In this document: positions 17,609 through 25,922 of the stretch, in pieces
Layout: every line of letters begins with the position of its first letter
Position numbering within the stretch: the first letter of the stretch is position 1
From: Eubacteriaceae bacterium
GTDB taxonomy: Bacteria > Bacillota > Clostridia > Eubacteriales > Anaerofustaceae
Direction: 5' to 3'
DNA length: 62,532 nt
NCBI GenBank assembly: GCA_017531485.1
Contig: JAFXKY010000037.1
Location: 1-62,532 of the forward strand
Position numbers and translations under genes: made by a program
The notes under the pieces: model-generated
What the model was told of the DNA's origin: nothing
The model's database searches: none
What the model saw: the letters and a program-made list of their open reading frames with translations, nothing else

Positions 17609-18018
17609 TGAAACAGATGAAGATCCGCCTTACCTTCCCCAGAGACCTTACGGCAGAACCGGTAACATACAACCTCGTAAAGAAATTCGACATTTCTTTC
17701 AACATCTTAAAGGCTCACGTTGACTACAAGCTCGAAGGAACGCTTCTTCTCGGACTGGAAGGAACAGAAGAAAACCTTAATGCGGCAATCAGATATTTAA
17801 ACGAAACAGGCGTTATCGTGGATCTCGACGGAACGAGCATTTCCATCGACATGGACAAATGCGTTCACTGCGGCGCATGCACGGCGGTATGCGTAAAAGG
17901 TGCATTGGAGATCGGAGAAGATTACAAGCTTCATTACCACGGCGACAAATGTCTTGAATGTATGCTTTGCGTCAAGGCTTGTCCGCAGAGGATCATCAAG
18001 AATGTATTTGACATTTAA
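17608..18018 (+). CDS. NIL-domain 4Fe-4S ferredoxin, partner of DUF39 sulfurtransferase
   Basis: A 136-residue protein. The N-terminal NIL domain (about residues 1-75) is the ACT-like fold also seen at the end of MetN. It is followed by a two-cluster ferredoxin: CVHCGACTAVC and CLECMLCVKACP, both CxxCxxCxxxC. Its archaeal counterpart (MA1822) is needed with DUF39 to make homocysteine, presumably supplying electrons or holding a sulfur intermediate. Its start overlaps the DUF39 stop. The first cluster lacks the usual Pro after the fourth Cys. Confidence 0.88.
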   Translation: MKQMKIRLTFPRDLTAEPVTYNLVKKFDISFNILKAHVDYKLEGTLLLGLEGTEENLNAAIRYLNETGVIVDLDGTSISIDMDKCVHCGACTAVCVKGALEIGEDYKLHYHGDKCLECMLCVKACPQRIIKNVFDI

Positions 18019-18024
18019 ATAAAT

Positions 18025-18054
18025 AAGGTACTCATTTTGTGAGTACCTTTCTTT
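18025..18054. terminator. Bidirectional terminator
   Basis: 9-bp perfect stem AGGTACTCA / TGAGTACCT with TTTTG loop between convergent genes. The minus-strand gene ends within it. Confidence 0.85.
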
Positions 18055-18487
18055 ATTCTATAAGCTTTATCTTTGCGTTTCTCCTCTCCCACCAATGGAA
18101 AAGCTTTTCCGCAATGACCGTAAGGCGGATGAGAAGGGAGATGACGAAATATATCATCCACGAAGTCGTACTGAAGCTGAAGCCGTCGACGGGGTATGCG
18201 GAAAAGATGTCCGTTCCGACAAATCCCCACAGATGCAAGAGCGCCATTCCGAGGAATGCACAGCCCATGATGAGAATATCGAGGGAAACGTCAAAGATCC
18301 CTTTCCACGAGCTGTCGAGTGGCGTCTTGTGGGATGATATATAATACGCGGAGCCTGCTATGGCAAAAAAGACGGGAATAATGATACGGAAGAAGCCCAT
18401 ATCATAACAGAGCTTTGTGTCCGAAATATCCGAAAGGAGAACAAAAGCGGCACAGAACACCAACAGATCATATAATTTCTTTTTCAT
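18053..18487 (-). CDS. Uncharacterised four-helix membrane protein
   Basis: A 144-residue protein with about four membrane helices (roughly residues 7-25, 32-50, 66-88 and 108-128) and short polar loops. It ends in a basic tail (WWERRNAKIKLIE), so the C-terminus is probably cytoplasmic. ATG follows AAGGAG. It is the second gene of a pair on the minus strand, 24 bases after an unknown soluble protein. No family recognised. Confidence 0.6.
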   Translation of the reverse strand: MKKKLYDLLVFCAAFVLLSDISDTKLCYDMGFFRIIIPVFFAIAGSAYYISSHKTPLDSSWKGIFDVSLDILIMGCAFLGMALLHLWGFVGTDIFSAYPVDGFSFSTTSWMIYFVISLLIRLTVIAEKLFHWWERRNAKIKLIE

Positions 18488-18511
18488 GCTTTCTCCTTTC
18501 TTTAACTGTAT

Positions 18512-18991
18512 TCAATACGGTCTCCACAACTTGTTTTTCAATATTTCGTCAGCATCTTCATCTTCCCCGACATCAAGACAACATATTCCGTCATGGATGA
18601 CAGAGCTGAAAAATATGCTGCCGTCATGTCTGTAAAAACATATATCTTCGGGGTTATGATACCCCCAACCGTTTATCCAGCCGAAAATGCTGTCCGTAAC
18701 AGACAGGACATAATTTTTCACCTCATCGCTGAGGATGTAATGCCGGATCTCTTTCAGTGCCATATGGTCAAGTGATTTATAATAATGTGAATATGCTTCC
18801 ACACATTTTTCAGTCGGAGGTATCCTGAATTTCGCAAGGGACTGCAAAGCAGTGACTTCTTCATTCCATATTCTGAAAGATACTGTGGAGGAATATCGGA
18901 AACATATTTTTAATAAGCTGAGGTATTCATCTTTTTCAATATCGTATTCTTCAAAACCGCTCTCGTCGGTGTCGGTGAAAACATACTTCAT
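18512..18991 (-). CDS. Uncharacterised soluble protein (159 residues)
   Basis: No family recognised. It has no signal or membrane segment. The composition is acidic, with aromatic clusters (SIFGWINGWGYHNPEDICFY and DGSIFFSSVIHDG). The C-terminal IHDGICCLDVGEDEDADEIL ends in KLWRPY. The overall look is like the SUKH or other immunity-type proteins common in Clostridia, but this is only an impression. ATG follows AAGGAT. A membrane-protein gene follows in the same operon. Confidence 0.55.
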   Translation of the reverse strand: MKYVFTDTDESGFEEYDIEKDEYLSLLKICFRYSSTVSFRIWNEEVTALQSLAKFRIPPTEKCVEAYSHYYKSLDHMALKEIRHYILSDEVKNYVLSVTDSIFGWINGWGYHNPEDICFYRHDGSIFFSSVIHDGICCLDVGEDEDADEILKNKLWRPY

Positions 18992-19080
18992 TCGTATCCT
19001 TCCCTTTAATTCAGCAGCAATTCATATCATGCGGCAAATCTTATTTATATTATATCATATCAGACACTAAGTTCATAATG

Positions 19081-19105
19081 AAAAAGAACCGCATGAGCGA
19101 TTCTT
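19081..19105 (-). terminator. Terminator after the MBL hydrolase gene
   Basis: Minus-strand stem AGAATCGC / GCGGTTCT with one G-U pair, loop TCAT, followed by TTTTT. Confidence 0.8.
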
Positions 19106-19115
19106 TACATAAAAT

Positions 19116-19991
19116 TTATTTCTTGTTTACTATCTCTTCCCTGATGAGGTTTATCATAATTGACGTATTGAGATTCACGGCGTCGATAGGGTAAATCTTT
19201 TCGATATACCGCTTTCTGTAGCGTAGTTTGAAAGACTCTGTTATCTCCTCGTCGGTCTTTCCGTCTTTAATGTGGCTTACGATAAATTCGCAGAGGTCGT
19301 CTGTAGACCGGAGCATATTTTCCATAAAGAATTTCGTCTTTTCTTCGCAAAGGAGGCCGAAATGCGGCGCGAGAAGGTATTTCACGTCAAGCCCAAGTGC
19401 CTTTTTTATGGACTGTCTGCTCATTTCATATCCCACAAGATAAGACGGAACGATCGTGTCTTCCCCGTCGTAAACACCGAGGGTCTCTGTGGAGAGAAGA
19501 AGCTTTTTCTCTTCGCAGTAATACCCGAAGGAGCATTTCGTATGCCCCGGAAGGTGGATGGCTTTGAAAGTCATATCTCCCGCATTTATCATATCTCCGT
19601 CTTTTACGGCAATATCAACCCTCAGATCATCCCCCCTGAATTCATATTCACCGTATCCCATTTTGTCTGCGAATTTTCTGTCAAGGTCCTTCATTGTTCT
19701 CTTCGCGCCGTCACGGGTAAATATATTTTTGGTATATTCACCTGAAACGACTTTCGCGGAAGGGTAATGTCTTAATATGTACGCCGATCCGAGAGCGTGG
19801 TCGTAATGAGAATGGGTCAGGAAGATATAATCAAGATCTCTCTGCCCGAGAACGTCCTTTATCTTCGATGCCATTTCATCTGCGGTAAAGCCAAAGCCCG
19901 TATCGTAAAGAATCGAGGTCTTTCCGTCGTCGAGTAAAAAACCGCTGTCGCCGGGAAGAACTCTCACGTCTGTTATTTTAAGAGATCTCAT
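19116..19991 (-). CDS. MBL-fold metallo-hydrolase
   Basis: A 291-residue metallo-beta-lactamase-fold hydrolase. The dinuclear zinc motif HSHYDH is at residues 60-65 (H60, H62, D64, H65). A further ligand is probably the His in HLPGHTKCSFGYY. A C-terminal helical extension (about 210-291) is present. Its start overlaps the end of the upstream NhaC antiporter gene by 14 bases, so the two are translationally coupled. The substrate is not evident; glyoxalase II-like or lactonase activity is possible. Confidence 0.82.
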   Translation of the reverse strand: MRSLKITDVRVLPGDSGFLLDDGKTSILYDTGFGFTADEMASKIKDVLGQRDLDYIFLTHSHYDHALGSAYILRHYPSAKVVSGEYTKNIFTRDGAKRTMKDLDRKFADKMGYGEYEFRGDDLRVDIAVKDGDMINAGDMTFKAIHLPGHTKCSFGYYCEEKKLLLSTETLGVYDGEDTIVPSYLVGYEMSRQSIKKALGLDVKYLLAPHFGLLCEEKTKFFMENMLRSTDDLCEFIVSHIKDGKTDEEITESFKLRYRKRYIEKIYPIDAVNLNTSIMINLIREEIVNKK

Positions 19992-21291
19992 CTTTCTTTC
20001 CCTTTCCGATGAATGACATGATAAGGTTATAAATTACAAGCCCGTAAAGGTAAACCGCGAAGAATACTCCCCTTCCGTCCATACCGACGCTCGTAAGAGG
20101 CACGGCGGAAGCTATTGACCAGGGAGTAAGCGGAGCGATCACTATTGCGGAGTTCTCTAAATTTATCGCCATTTTTTCTCCGTCCGGCTCCAGATCTTCG
20201 CAAAGTTGTTTTGCGAGGATAACGGCGAGGGACTGGTTGCAGGAAAACATATTCGTAAGGATGGATGCGACGACTGTTGCGGCGTATGGAGTGGTCTTTT
20301 GGGATAATTTCTCCATAATTCCCTTTAAGCTGTCGAGAAGACCTGTTGTCTTGAAGATAGACGAATAAGTTCCCGAGATGATTATTATTGCCATCACGTT
20401 CAGCATTGAAGAAAATCCGCCGCCGTTGAGCATAGTTCCGACGGGCAGAGCTTCATCCGCACTGAATCCGGAAAATATCGTACGGAGGACTTCTGCGGCC
20501 GTCATATTCTGACAGAATACGCACACAAAAACACTTACAATAATGCTCGAAAGCATTGATATCCTGACGTTGACTCTGAGCACACAGAGAACGACTATCA
20601 GAAGCGCCGGAATGATGCACCAGAAACTCAGTTCAAAGCTTCTTGCGAAAATATCCGTGGATGCGACTTCTCCCGTGCCTGCCTGAGAAAATCCGAGGAT
20701 AATATAAACGGCGCAGGAAATAATAAACGGGACGGCGGATGTTTTTATCATCCCGGAGATATTTTTATAAATATCCGTTCCCGTAAGTTCGCTGACAAGG
20801 CTTGCGCTGGAGCTCATCGGACTGCAGCGGTCGCCGAAGAATGAGCCTGACAGGATCGCTCCTGCGGTTATGACGGGATCTATCCCCATGGAATTTGCGA
20901 TCATCATGCATATTACCCCCATTGTCGCGGCGGTTCCGAAAGCTGTGCCCGTAAGAACGGACAGAAGACAAGGAAGCAGGAATGAGAAAAGAACCATAAA
21001 TCTCGGACGGATCACTTTTGTGGCAACGTCGATTATGTATGCAATGGTTCCTCCTGCTCTCCAGAGAGCTGTGAGAGCGCCGATAAGGGTAAAGATGATT
21101 ATGATATTCTTAACGCCCTTTATCCCCTCAAGACTGATCCTGACAGATTCCGAGAAGGAATATTTTTTATAAAGCATATACCCGAAAAAGAGAATAAATC
21201 CGACTATAAGGGCATACACGATGTTAAGAGACATCACAACGCAGCCGACAAGGCTGAGAAGAAATAATGACAATACGGTTAATTCTATCAT
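19978..21291 (-). CDS. NhaC-family Na+/H+ antiporter
   Basis: A 437-residue membrane protein of about 11 helices with NhaC-family features: GALTALWRAGGTIAYII early, TGTAFGTAATMGVICMMIA, and GDRCSPMSSSASL, the conserved polar core. Many relatives exchange amino acids or organic acids for Na+ rather than only protons. ATG follows AGGAAAC. It precedes rpoD's terminator and overlaps an MBL hydrolase, suggesting the pair imports and then hydrolyses a compound. Confidence 0.8.
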   Translation of the reverse strand: MIELTVLSLFLLSLVGCVVMSLNIVYALIVGFILFFGYMLYKKYSFSESVRISLEGIKGVKNIIIIFTLIGALTALWRAGGTIAYIIDVATKVIRPRFMVLFSFLLPCLLSVLTGTAFGTAATMGVICMMIANSMGIDPVITAGAILSGSFFGDRCSPMSSSASLVSELTGTDIYKNISGMIKTSAVPFIISCAVYIILGFSQAGTGEVASTDIFARSFELSFWCIIPALLIVVLCVLRVNVRISMLSSIIVSVFVCVFCQNMTAAEVLRTIFSGFSADEALPVGTMLNGGGFSSMLNVMAIIIISGTYSSIFKTTGLLDSLKGIMEKLSQKTTPYAATVVASILTNMFSCNQSLAVILAKQLCEDLEPDGEKMAINLENSAIVIAPLTPWSIASAVPLTSVGMDGRGVFFAVYLYGLVIYNLIMSFIGKGKKDEIS

Positions 21292-21310
21292 TTTTGTTTC
21301 CTATACAAGA

Positions 21311-21331
21311 ATTGCCCCGCTTAGGGGCAAT
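21311..21331 (-). terminator. Terminator after rpoD
   Basis: 8-bp GC-rich stem ATTGCCCC / GGGGCAAT, 5-base loop. The T-tract on the minus strand is short (TTCTTGT), so it may leak into the antiporter gene. Confidence 0.65.
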
Positions 21332-21343
21332 CCGCAAATATCA

Positions 21344-22495
21344 TTAAATAAAATCTTTAAGCTTTTTGCTTCTCGTCGGGTGACGGAGTTTTCTTAAAGC
21401 TTTGGCTTCGATCTGACGGATTCTTTCTCTCGTTACCTTGAAGATATCGCCGACTTCTTCGAGTGTTCTCGGGCGGCCGTCTTCAAGACCGAAACGATAT
21501 TTAAGAACTTTCGCTTCGCGGTCTGTGAGAGTAGAAAGAACTTCCAGAAGCTGTTCGCGGAGAAGCATATATGAAGCGGCTTCATCCGGCGCCGGAGCTT
21601 CGTCATCGGGGATGAAGTCTCCGAGGTGGCTGTCTTCTTCTTCACCGATCGGTGTTTCGAGAGAAACCGGATCCTGCGCGATCTTCTGGATTTCGATGAC
21701 CTTATCTTCGCTCATTCCAAGGCGGTCAGCAATTTCTTTTGTGGAGGGGTCTCTTCCGAGCTCCTGAACGAGTACTCTGGTAACACGGGCGATCTTGTTG
21801 ATAGTTTCGACCATATGTACCGGAATACGGATGGTTCTTGCCTGATCGGCGATAGCTCTTGTGATAGCCTGTCTGATCCACCATGTCGCATAAGTGGAGA
21901 ATTTGTAACCTTTTGTATAGTCAAATTTGTCTACGGCTTTTAAAAGACCGAGGTTACCTTCCTGGATGAGGTCCAGAAATGCCATGCCTCTTCCGACATA
22001 TCTCTTTGCGATGGAAACAACAAGACGAAGGTTCGCTTCCGCGAGTTCCTGCTTTGCCTTGACATCGCCTGATTCGATCCTTTCGGCGAGAGCAACTTCC
22101 TGATCCGCAGTAAGGAGTTCGACCTTACCGATCTCTTTGAGATACATTCTTACGGGGTCATTGATGTTGATGCCTTCGAAGTCAGTGAAGTCTTCTTTGA
22201 TGATCTCTTCGGCAGTTTCTTCGAGCTCGTCTGTGAGCATGAAGTCGTCGTCTTTGTCAAGAACGTCCAGTTCAACGCTTTCATAATCGATATGAGCAGA
22301 TTCGTCCTGAGCCAGATATTCGAAAACCGCATCGTTTTCTTCATCGGAAAGTTCGAACTCAGAGAGTTCTTCGCTCACTACATCTGCGGAGAGTTTGCCC
22401 TGATCTTTGGCTTTGTTTCTGAGAAGTTCGATCTTCTGTAATAATTGTTCGTTTTGTGCAAGTAATTCGGGTACGTGTGTTAAATCCTGCTTCAA
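21344..22495 (-). CDS. rpoD: RNA polymerase primary sigma factor (sigma A)
   Basis: A 383-residue primary sigma-70 factor that directs RNA polymerase to -35/-10 promoters. Region 1.2 is [17 protein letters not shown]. Region 2 contains [20 protein letters not shown] and [11 protein letters not shown]. Region 4 ends in [20 protein letters not shown]. Short acidic N-terminal region 1.1, as in other Firmicutes. The start is TTG, set by GGAGGTG, which lies within the last codons of dnaG. It forms the dnaG-rpoD operon, without rpsU. Confidence 0.97.
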   Translation of the reverse strand: MKQDLTHVPELLAQNEQLLQKIELLRNKAKDQGKLSADVVSEELSEFELSDEENDAVFEYLAQDESAHIDYESVELDVLDKDDDFMLTDELEETAEEIIKEDFTDFEGININDPVRMYLKEIGKVELLTADQEVALAERIESGDVKAKQELAEANLRLVVSIAKRYVGRGMAFLDLIQEGNLGLLKAVDKFDYTKGYKFSTYATWWIRQAITRAIADQARTIRIPVHMVETINKIARVTRVLVQELGRDPSTKEIADRLGMSEDKVIEIQKIAQDPVSLETPIGEEEDSHLGDFIPDDEAPAPDEAASYMLLREQLLEVLSTLTDREAKVLKYRFGLEDGRPRTLEEVGDIFKVTRERIRQIEAKALRKLRHPTRSKKLKDFI

Positions 22496-22497
22496 AA

Positions 22498-24315
22498 TTA
22501 CACCTCCGGCTTTCTCTGCTGTAAAAGCAGTTTATTCAAGAAACTGTACTCATTCAAAAGCATCTCGATGGTATCACTGCTGCCGAGTCGTTCTTGTTCT
22601 GCAATCTCTCTTTTAATCCTTCCAATTTCGTTTTCAATTCTTTTCACATTCAAGGAACGGATAACATTTCTAATTTCTTCATCAGAAAGAATCTCACAGG
22701 TTGCATCAACGATCGAAATGAGATGAGCAATCATGTTATTATACATACATTCTTTAAATAAGTCAATATCTTTATCGGTATTTACTAATTTTTTTATTTC
22801 TTCGTATATCCCGTCATACTGAGTGTTTGCAAAGCACCACTCTTCCCCGCCTTCTTCAAGGAATTTTTCATAATTCTCCACGCCCTGCAGGATATATTTT
22901 ATGAGCTTCGCAGGGACATCATCCTTGGTTATTTTGTAATATTTCCTCTCTGCGGAGGCATCAGAATTGTTCTGCGACTGATCTTTGCGAAATTCATGAT
23001 TGTAATTTGTCGTATTATTATCTTTTTCGGATTTGATTTTTCGCATCTGTGTGTTTACGGATTTTTCGCTGACGGATGCTATACGCGCAATGACACCGCT
23101 GTAATACTCTTCCCTTACAGCATCACCGATCTTCTTCACTTCCCTGAGTGCATCGTTTACAAACCGGCTTCGTGATTCGATATCGTCGAAGTTTGTCCTG
23201 CGGCGGAGGATCTCGATCTTAAAATCTATTATATACATAGATTTGTCGTTTATATAACCAAGAAATGCATCTTTTCCGTATTTCTGAACGAAACTGTCCG
23301 GATCTTCGTTATTTTCCAGAAGGACGACCTTGACGCTGATGCCTGCGGCGGAAAGGATATCGCCACCTCTTATTGCCGCATTGATGCCTGCATTGTCGCC
23401 GTCATAACAAAGGACGACTTCGTTTGTGTATCTCTTTATAAGCTTCGCATGGCCTTCGCTGAGGGATGTTCCCAGAGATGCGCAGGCTGTGGTTATTCCC
23501 TTGTCATACAGGGAAATGACGTCCATATATCCTTCAACGAGAATAAGCGGCGTCTTTCCTATTGACAGGCGTGCTTTGTTGAGATTAAACAGCGTGCTTC
23601 CCTTGAAAAAAGCGATGGTCTGGGATGTGTTTAAATATTTCGGCTCGTCCTTTCCCATTGTTCTTCCGCCGAAACCGACGATGTTGTCACTGACGTCAAT
23701 AATGGGGAACATCACCCTTCCGCGGAAATAATCATAAAATCCTCTGTCGTTCTTTCTGCAAAGGTCTGTCAGGAGGATGTCTTCATCGGAGATGCCTTTT
23801 GAATGAAGGTATCTGTAAAGATCGTTTCCGGTCGGATTTGAGTATCCGAGTCCGAAGGTCTTTATGGTTTCATCACTCAGTCCTCGTTTTTTAAAATATC
23901 CGGCAGCTTCCGGGGAACGCTTTCTCTGGATATAATAATAATTTGCGGCAAGGCGGTTAATATCGTAGACCGTCTTTCGCTTTTTATATGTTTCGTTTTC
24001 ATTCTTTGAATACTCTGTATATTCAATGGGAATATTGGCTTTGTTTGCCAGAAATTCCACGCTTTCGCGGAAAGTGTATTTATAAAAATCCTTGACAAAA
24101 CCTATTACATTGCCGCCTTTCTGGCAACCGAAGCAGTAATAGAGCTGTCTTTCGGGAGAAACGGAAAAAGACGGGGATTTTTCCATATGAAACGGGCAGA
24201 TGCCAAAATAGCGGCTGCCTTTTTTCGTAAGGGACATATGTTCTGAAATTATGTCCACGATATCCGTATTATCAGTAACTTTTCTAATAAAATCTTCAGA
24301 AAAACTTCCGGCCAT
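22498..24315 (-). CDS. dnaG: DNA primase
   Basis: A 605-residue primase that makes RNA primers for replication. The CHC2 zinc finger is C40, H43, C61, C64 ([11 protein letters not shown] then YYCFGC). The TOPRIM core carries [18 protein letters not shown] and [10 protein letters not shown]-terminal helicase-interaction region ends in many charged residues. ATG follows AAGGAGGAG. Transcribed with rpoD, which starts 2 bases after its stop. Confidence 0.97.
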   Translation of the reverse strand: MAGSFSEDFIRKVTDNTDIVDIISEHMSLTKKGSRYFGICPFHMEKSPSFSVSPERQLYYCFGCQKGGNVIGFVKDFYKYTFRESVEFLANKANIPIEYTEYSKNENETYKKRKTVYDINRLAANYYYIQRKRSPEAAGYFKKRGLSDETIKTFGLGYSNPTGNDLYRYLHSKGISDEDILLTDLCRKNDRGFYDYFRGRVMFPIIDVSDNIVGFGGRTMGKDEPKYLNTSQTIAFFKGSTLFNLNKARLSIGKTPLILVEGYMDVISLYDKGITTACASLGTSLSEGHAKLIKRYTNEVVLCYDGDNAGINAAIRGGDILSAAGISVKVVLLENNEDPDSFVQKYGKDAFLGYINDKSMYIIDFKIEILRRRTNFDDIESRSRFVNDALREVKKIGDAVREEYYSGVIARIASVSEKSVNTQMRKIKSEKDNNTTNYNHEFRKDQSQNNSDASAERKYYKITKDDVPAKLIKYILQGVENYEKFLEEGGEEWCFANTQYDGIYEEIKKLVNTDKDIDLFKECMYNNMIAHLISIVDATCEILSDEEIRNVIRSLNVKRIENEIGRIKREIAEQERLGSSDTIEMLLNEYSFLNKLLLQQRKPEV

Positions 24316-24420
24316 TTCTCCTCCTTGTATGGTTTTATATTTATTATTCCATGTTTTTGCTCATGTAAGAAAATTATACCATAAAAAAACGAAATATTCC
24401 ACATTTTAGTAAATGTATGA

Positions 24421-24426
24421 TATAAT
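24421..24426 (+). promoter_or_regulatory. -10 box before the cysteine desulfurase gene
   Basis: TATAAT 33 bases before the start at 24459, with a weak TTCCAC 18 bases upstream. A minus-strand TATAAT at 24373-24378 may serve dnaG. Confidence 0.5.
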
Positions 24427-24458
24427 TTAGGCTGTTAATGACATCTCGGAGGAATCTC

Positions 24459-25592
24459 ATGAATATATATCTTGACAATGCGGCAACGACAAAGCCGGAT
24501 AAGGAAGTAATCGGAATTCTCGTTCAGTCAATGAACGAAAGCTGGGGAAATGCATCTTCCCTGCACACACAGGGGCAGACTGCCGCAAGGGTACTTGAAG
24601 AAGCAAGGGACATCTGCGCAGGGGCGATAAACTGCCGTCCGTCGGAAATAGTCTTTACTTCCGGCGCAACGGAATCCAACAACATAGCCATCCTCGGTTA
24701 TGCCCGCAAAAACCGTCACAAAGGCAATCATCTCATCACCACCAACATCGAGCACCACGCAGCGCTTTATGCTTTTGAACAGCTTGAGAAGGAAGGATTC
24801 GAGGTTACTTATCTTCAGGCGGATGAAGACGGGCTCATCTCCATCAGAAGCGTAAAGGACGCCATAAGGAGTGATACGATACTCATTTCCGTAATGCACG
24901 CAAACAACGAGATCGGAACAGTAAACCCCATCAAGGAGATCGGAGAGATCGCCCATAAAAAAGGCATCGTCTTCCACACGGATGCTGTTCAGAGTTTCGG
25001 AAAACTCCCCATTGACGTAAAAGCCATGAACATAGATATGTTATCCGTTTCCGCGCACAAGTTCCACGGACCGAAGGGTGTAGGATTTTTATACGTAAAG
25101 ACAAAGCTTCCCGTAGATCCCATATCATTCGGCGGCGGTCAGGAGCGTCACATCCGTTCCGGAACCCTCAACACTCCTTCCATCGCGGCTATGGCGAAAG
25201 CTGTGGAAATAACGGTCGGGGGAATGGAAGAGAATGTAAAGAGAATGACGGAACTCCGCGATATGCTTATTGATGAAGTGACTGAAAATATTCAGGGCGT
25301 GCGTCTTAACGGATCAAGAAATTTCCGTCTTTGCAACAACGCGAACTTTTCATTTGAAGGAATAAATGACGATGAGTTATTGTATGCCCTTGACGTTGAA
25401 GGAATACGCATTTCCTCCGGAAGTGCATGTGCGGCAGGGTCGGTGGAAACATCCCACGTGATCTCGGCGATCGGTTCGGAAAACAACGGAGCGTCTGCGA
25501 GATTCACCCTTTCAAAATACACAACAAAGGAAGAGATACTTTACACCGTCGGAACCCTGAAAAAGGTGGTTGCGCGTCTGAGAAGAAAATAA
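24459..25592 (+). CDS. Cysteine desulfurase (NifS/IscS type)
   Basis: A 377-residue PLP enzyme that moves sulfur from cysteine to iron-sulfur or thio-cofactor assembly. PLP lysine is K201 in SAHKFHGPKG; the persulfide cysteine is C324 in SSGSACAAGS, a short loop typical of group I. N-terminal IYLDNAATTKP is diagnostic. ATG 24459 follows CGGAGGA at the ideal distance. It stands alone here, without iscU or thiI, so its acceptor is encoded elsewhere. Divergent from dnaG. Confidence 0.92.
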   Translation: MNIYLDNAATTKPDKEVIGILVQSMNESWGNASSLHTQGQTAARVLEEARDICAGAINCRPSEIVFTSGATESNNIAILGYARKNRHKGNHLITTNIEHHAALYAFEQLEKEGFEVTYLQADEDGLISIRSVKDAIRSDTILISVMHANNEIGTVNPIKEIGEIAHKKGIVFHTDAVQSFGKLPIDVKAMNIDMLSVSAHKFHGPKGVGFLYVKTKLPVDPISFGGGQERHIRSGTLNTPSIAAMAKAVEITVGGMEENVKRMTELRDMLIDEVTENIQGVRLNGSRNFRLCNNANFSFEGINDDELLYALDVEGIRISSGSACAAGSVETSHVISAIGSENNGASARFTLSKYTTKEEILYTVGTLKKVVARLRRK

Positions 25593-25598
25593 TTTATT

Positions 25599-25623
25599 AA
25601 AGTGCCGTCTTCGGCACTTTTTT
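25599..25623 (+). terminator. Terminator after the cysteine desulfurase gene
   Basis: 9-bp perfect stem AAAGTGCCG / CGGCACTTT with TCTT loop, then TTT. Confidence 0.92.
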
Positions 25624-25625
25624 GA

Positions 25626-25653
25626 TTGAAATGAAAAGGATTTGTGATATAAT
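25626..25653 (+). promoter_or_regulatory. tRNA-Arg promoter
   Basis: TTGAAA (25626-25631), 16-base spacer, TATAAT (25648-25653), 15 bases before the tRNA. Confidence 0.7.
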
Positions 25654-25668
25654 ATCATACATAAATGC

Positions 25669-25743
25669 GCGCCTGTAGCTCAGTGGATAGAGCAGTGGTT
25701 TCCGGTACCACGTGCGGGGGTTCGATTCCCTTCAGGCGTGCCA
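25669..25743 (+). tRNA. tRNA-Arg (anticodon CCG)
   Basis: A 75-base cloverleaf including encoded CCA. The acceptor stem is GCGCCTG / CAGGCGT with G-U at the first pair. The D arm is GCTC...GAGC. The anticodon stem GTGGT / ACCAC carries loop TTCCGGT, giving anticodon CCG at 25702-25704 for the CGG codon. The T arm is GGGGG TTCGATT CCCTT. Confidence 0.95.
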
Positions 25744-25853
25744 TTTTTATACGTGCGATCCTTTTAAAACGGTTGCATGACACCGCAGAGGGGAATATAT
25801 TACATATTCAGTCCTTTTTTGTACCCAAATTCCCTTTATATCGCAAAAAAGTC

Positions 25854-25882
25854 TTTACAAACCGGAAATAAAGATATAAAAT
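25854..25882 (+). promoter_or_regulatory. Promoter of glnN
   Basis: TTTACA (25854-25859), 17-base spacer, TAAAAT (25877-25882), 40 bases before ATG. Confidence 0.7.
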
Positions 25883-25922
25883 TCACATATACTTTTTTAA
25901 TTGACTTGAAAGGAATAACATT

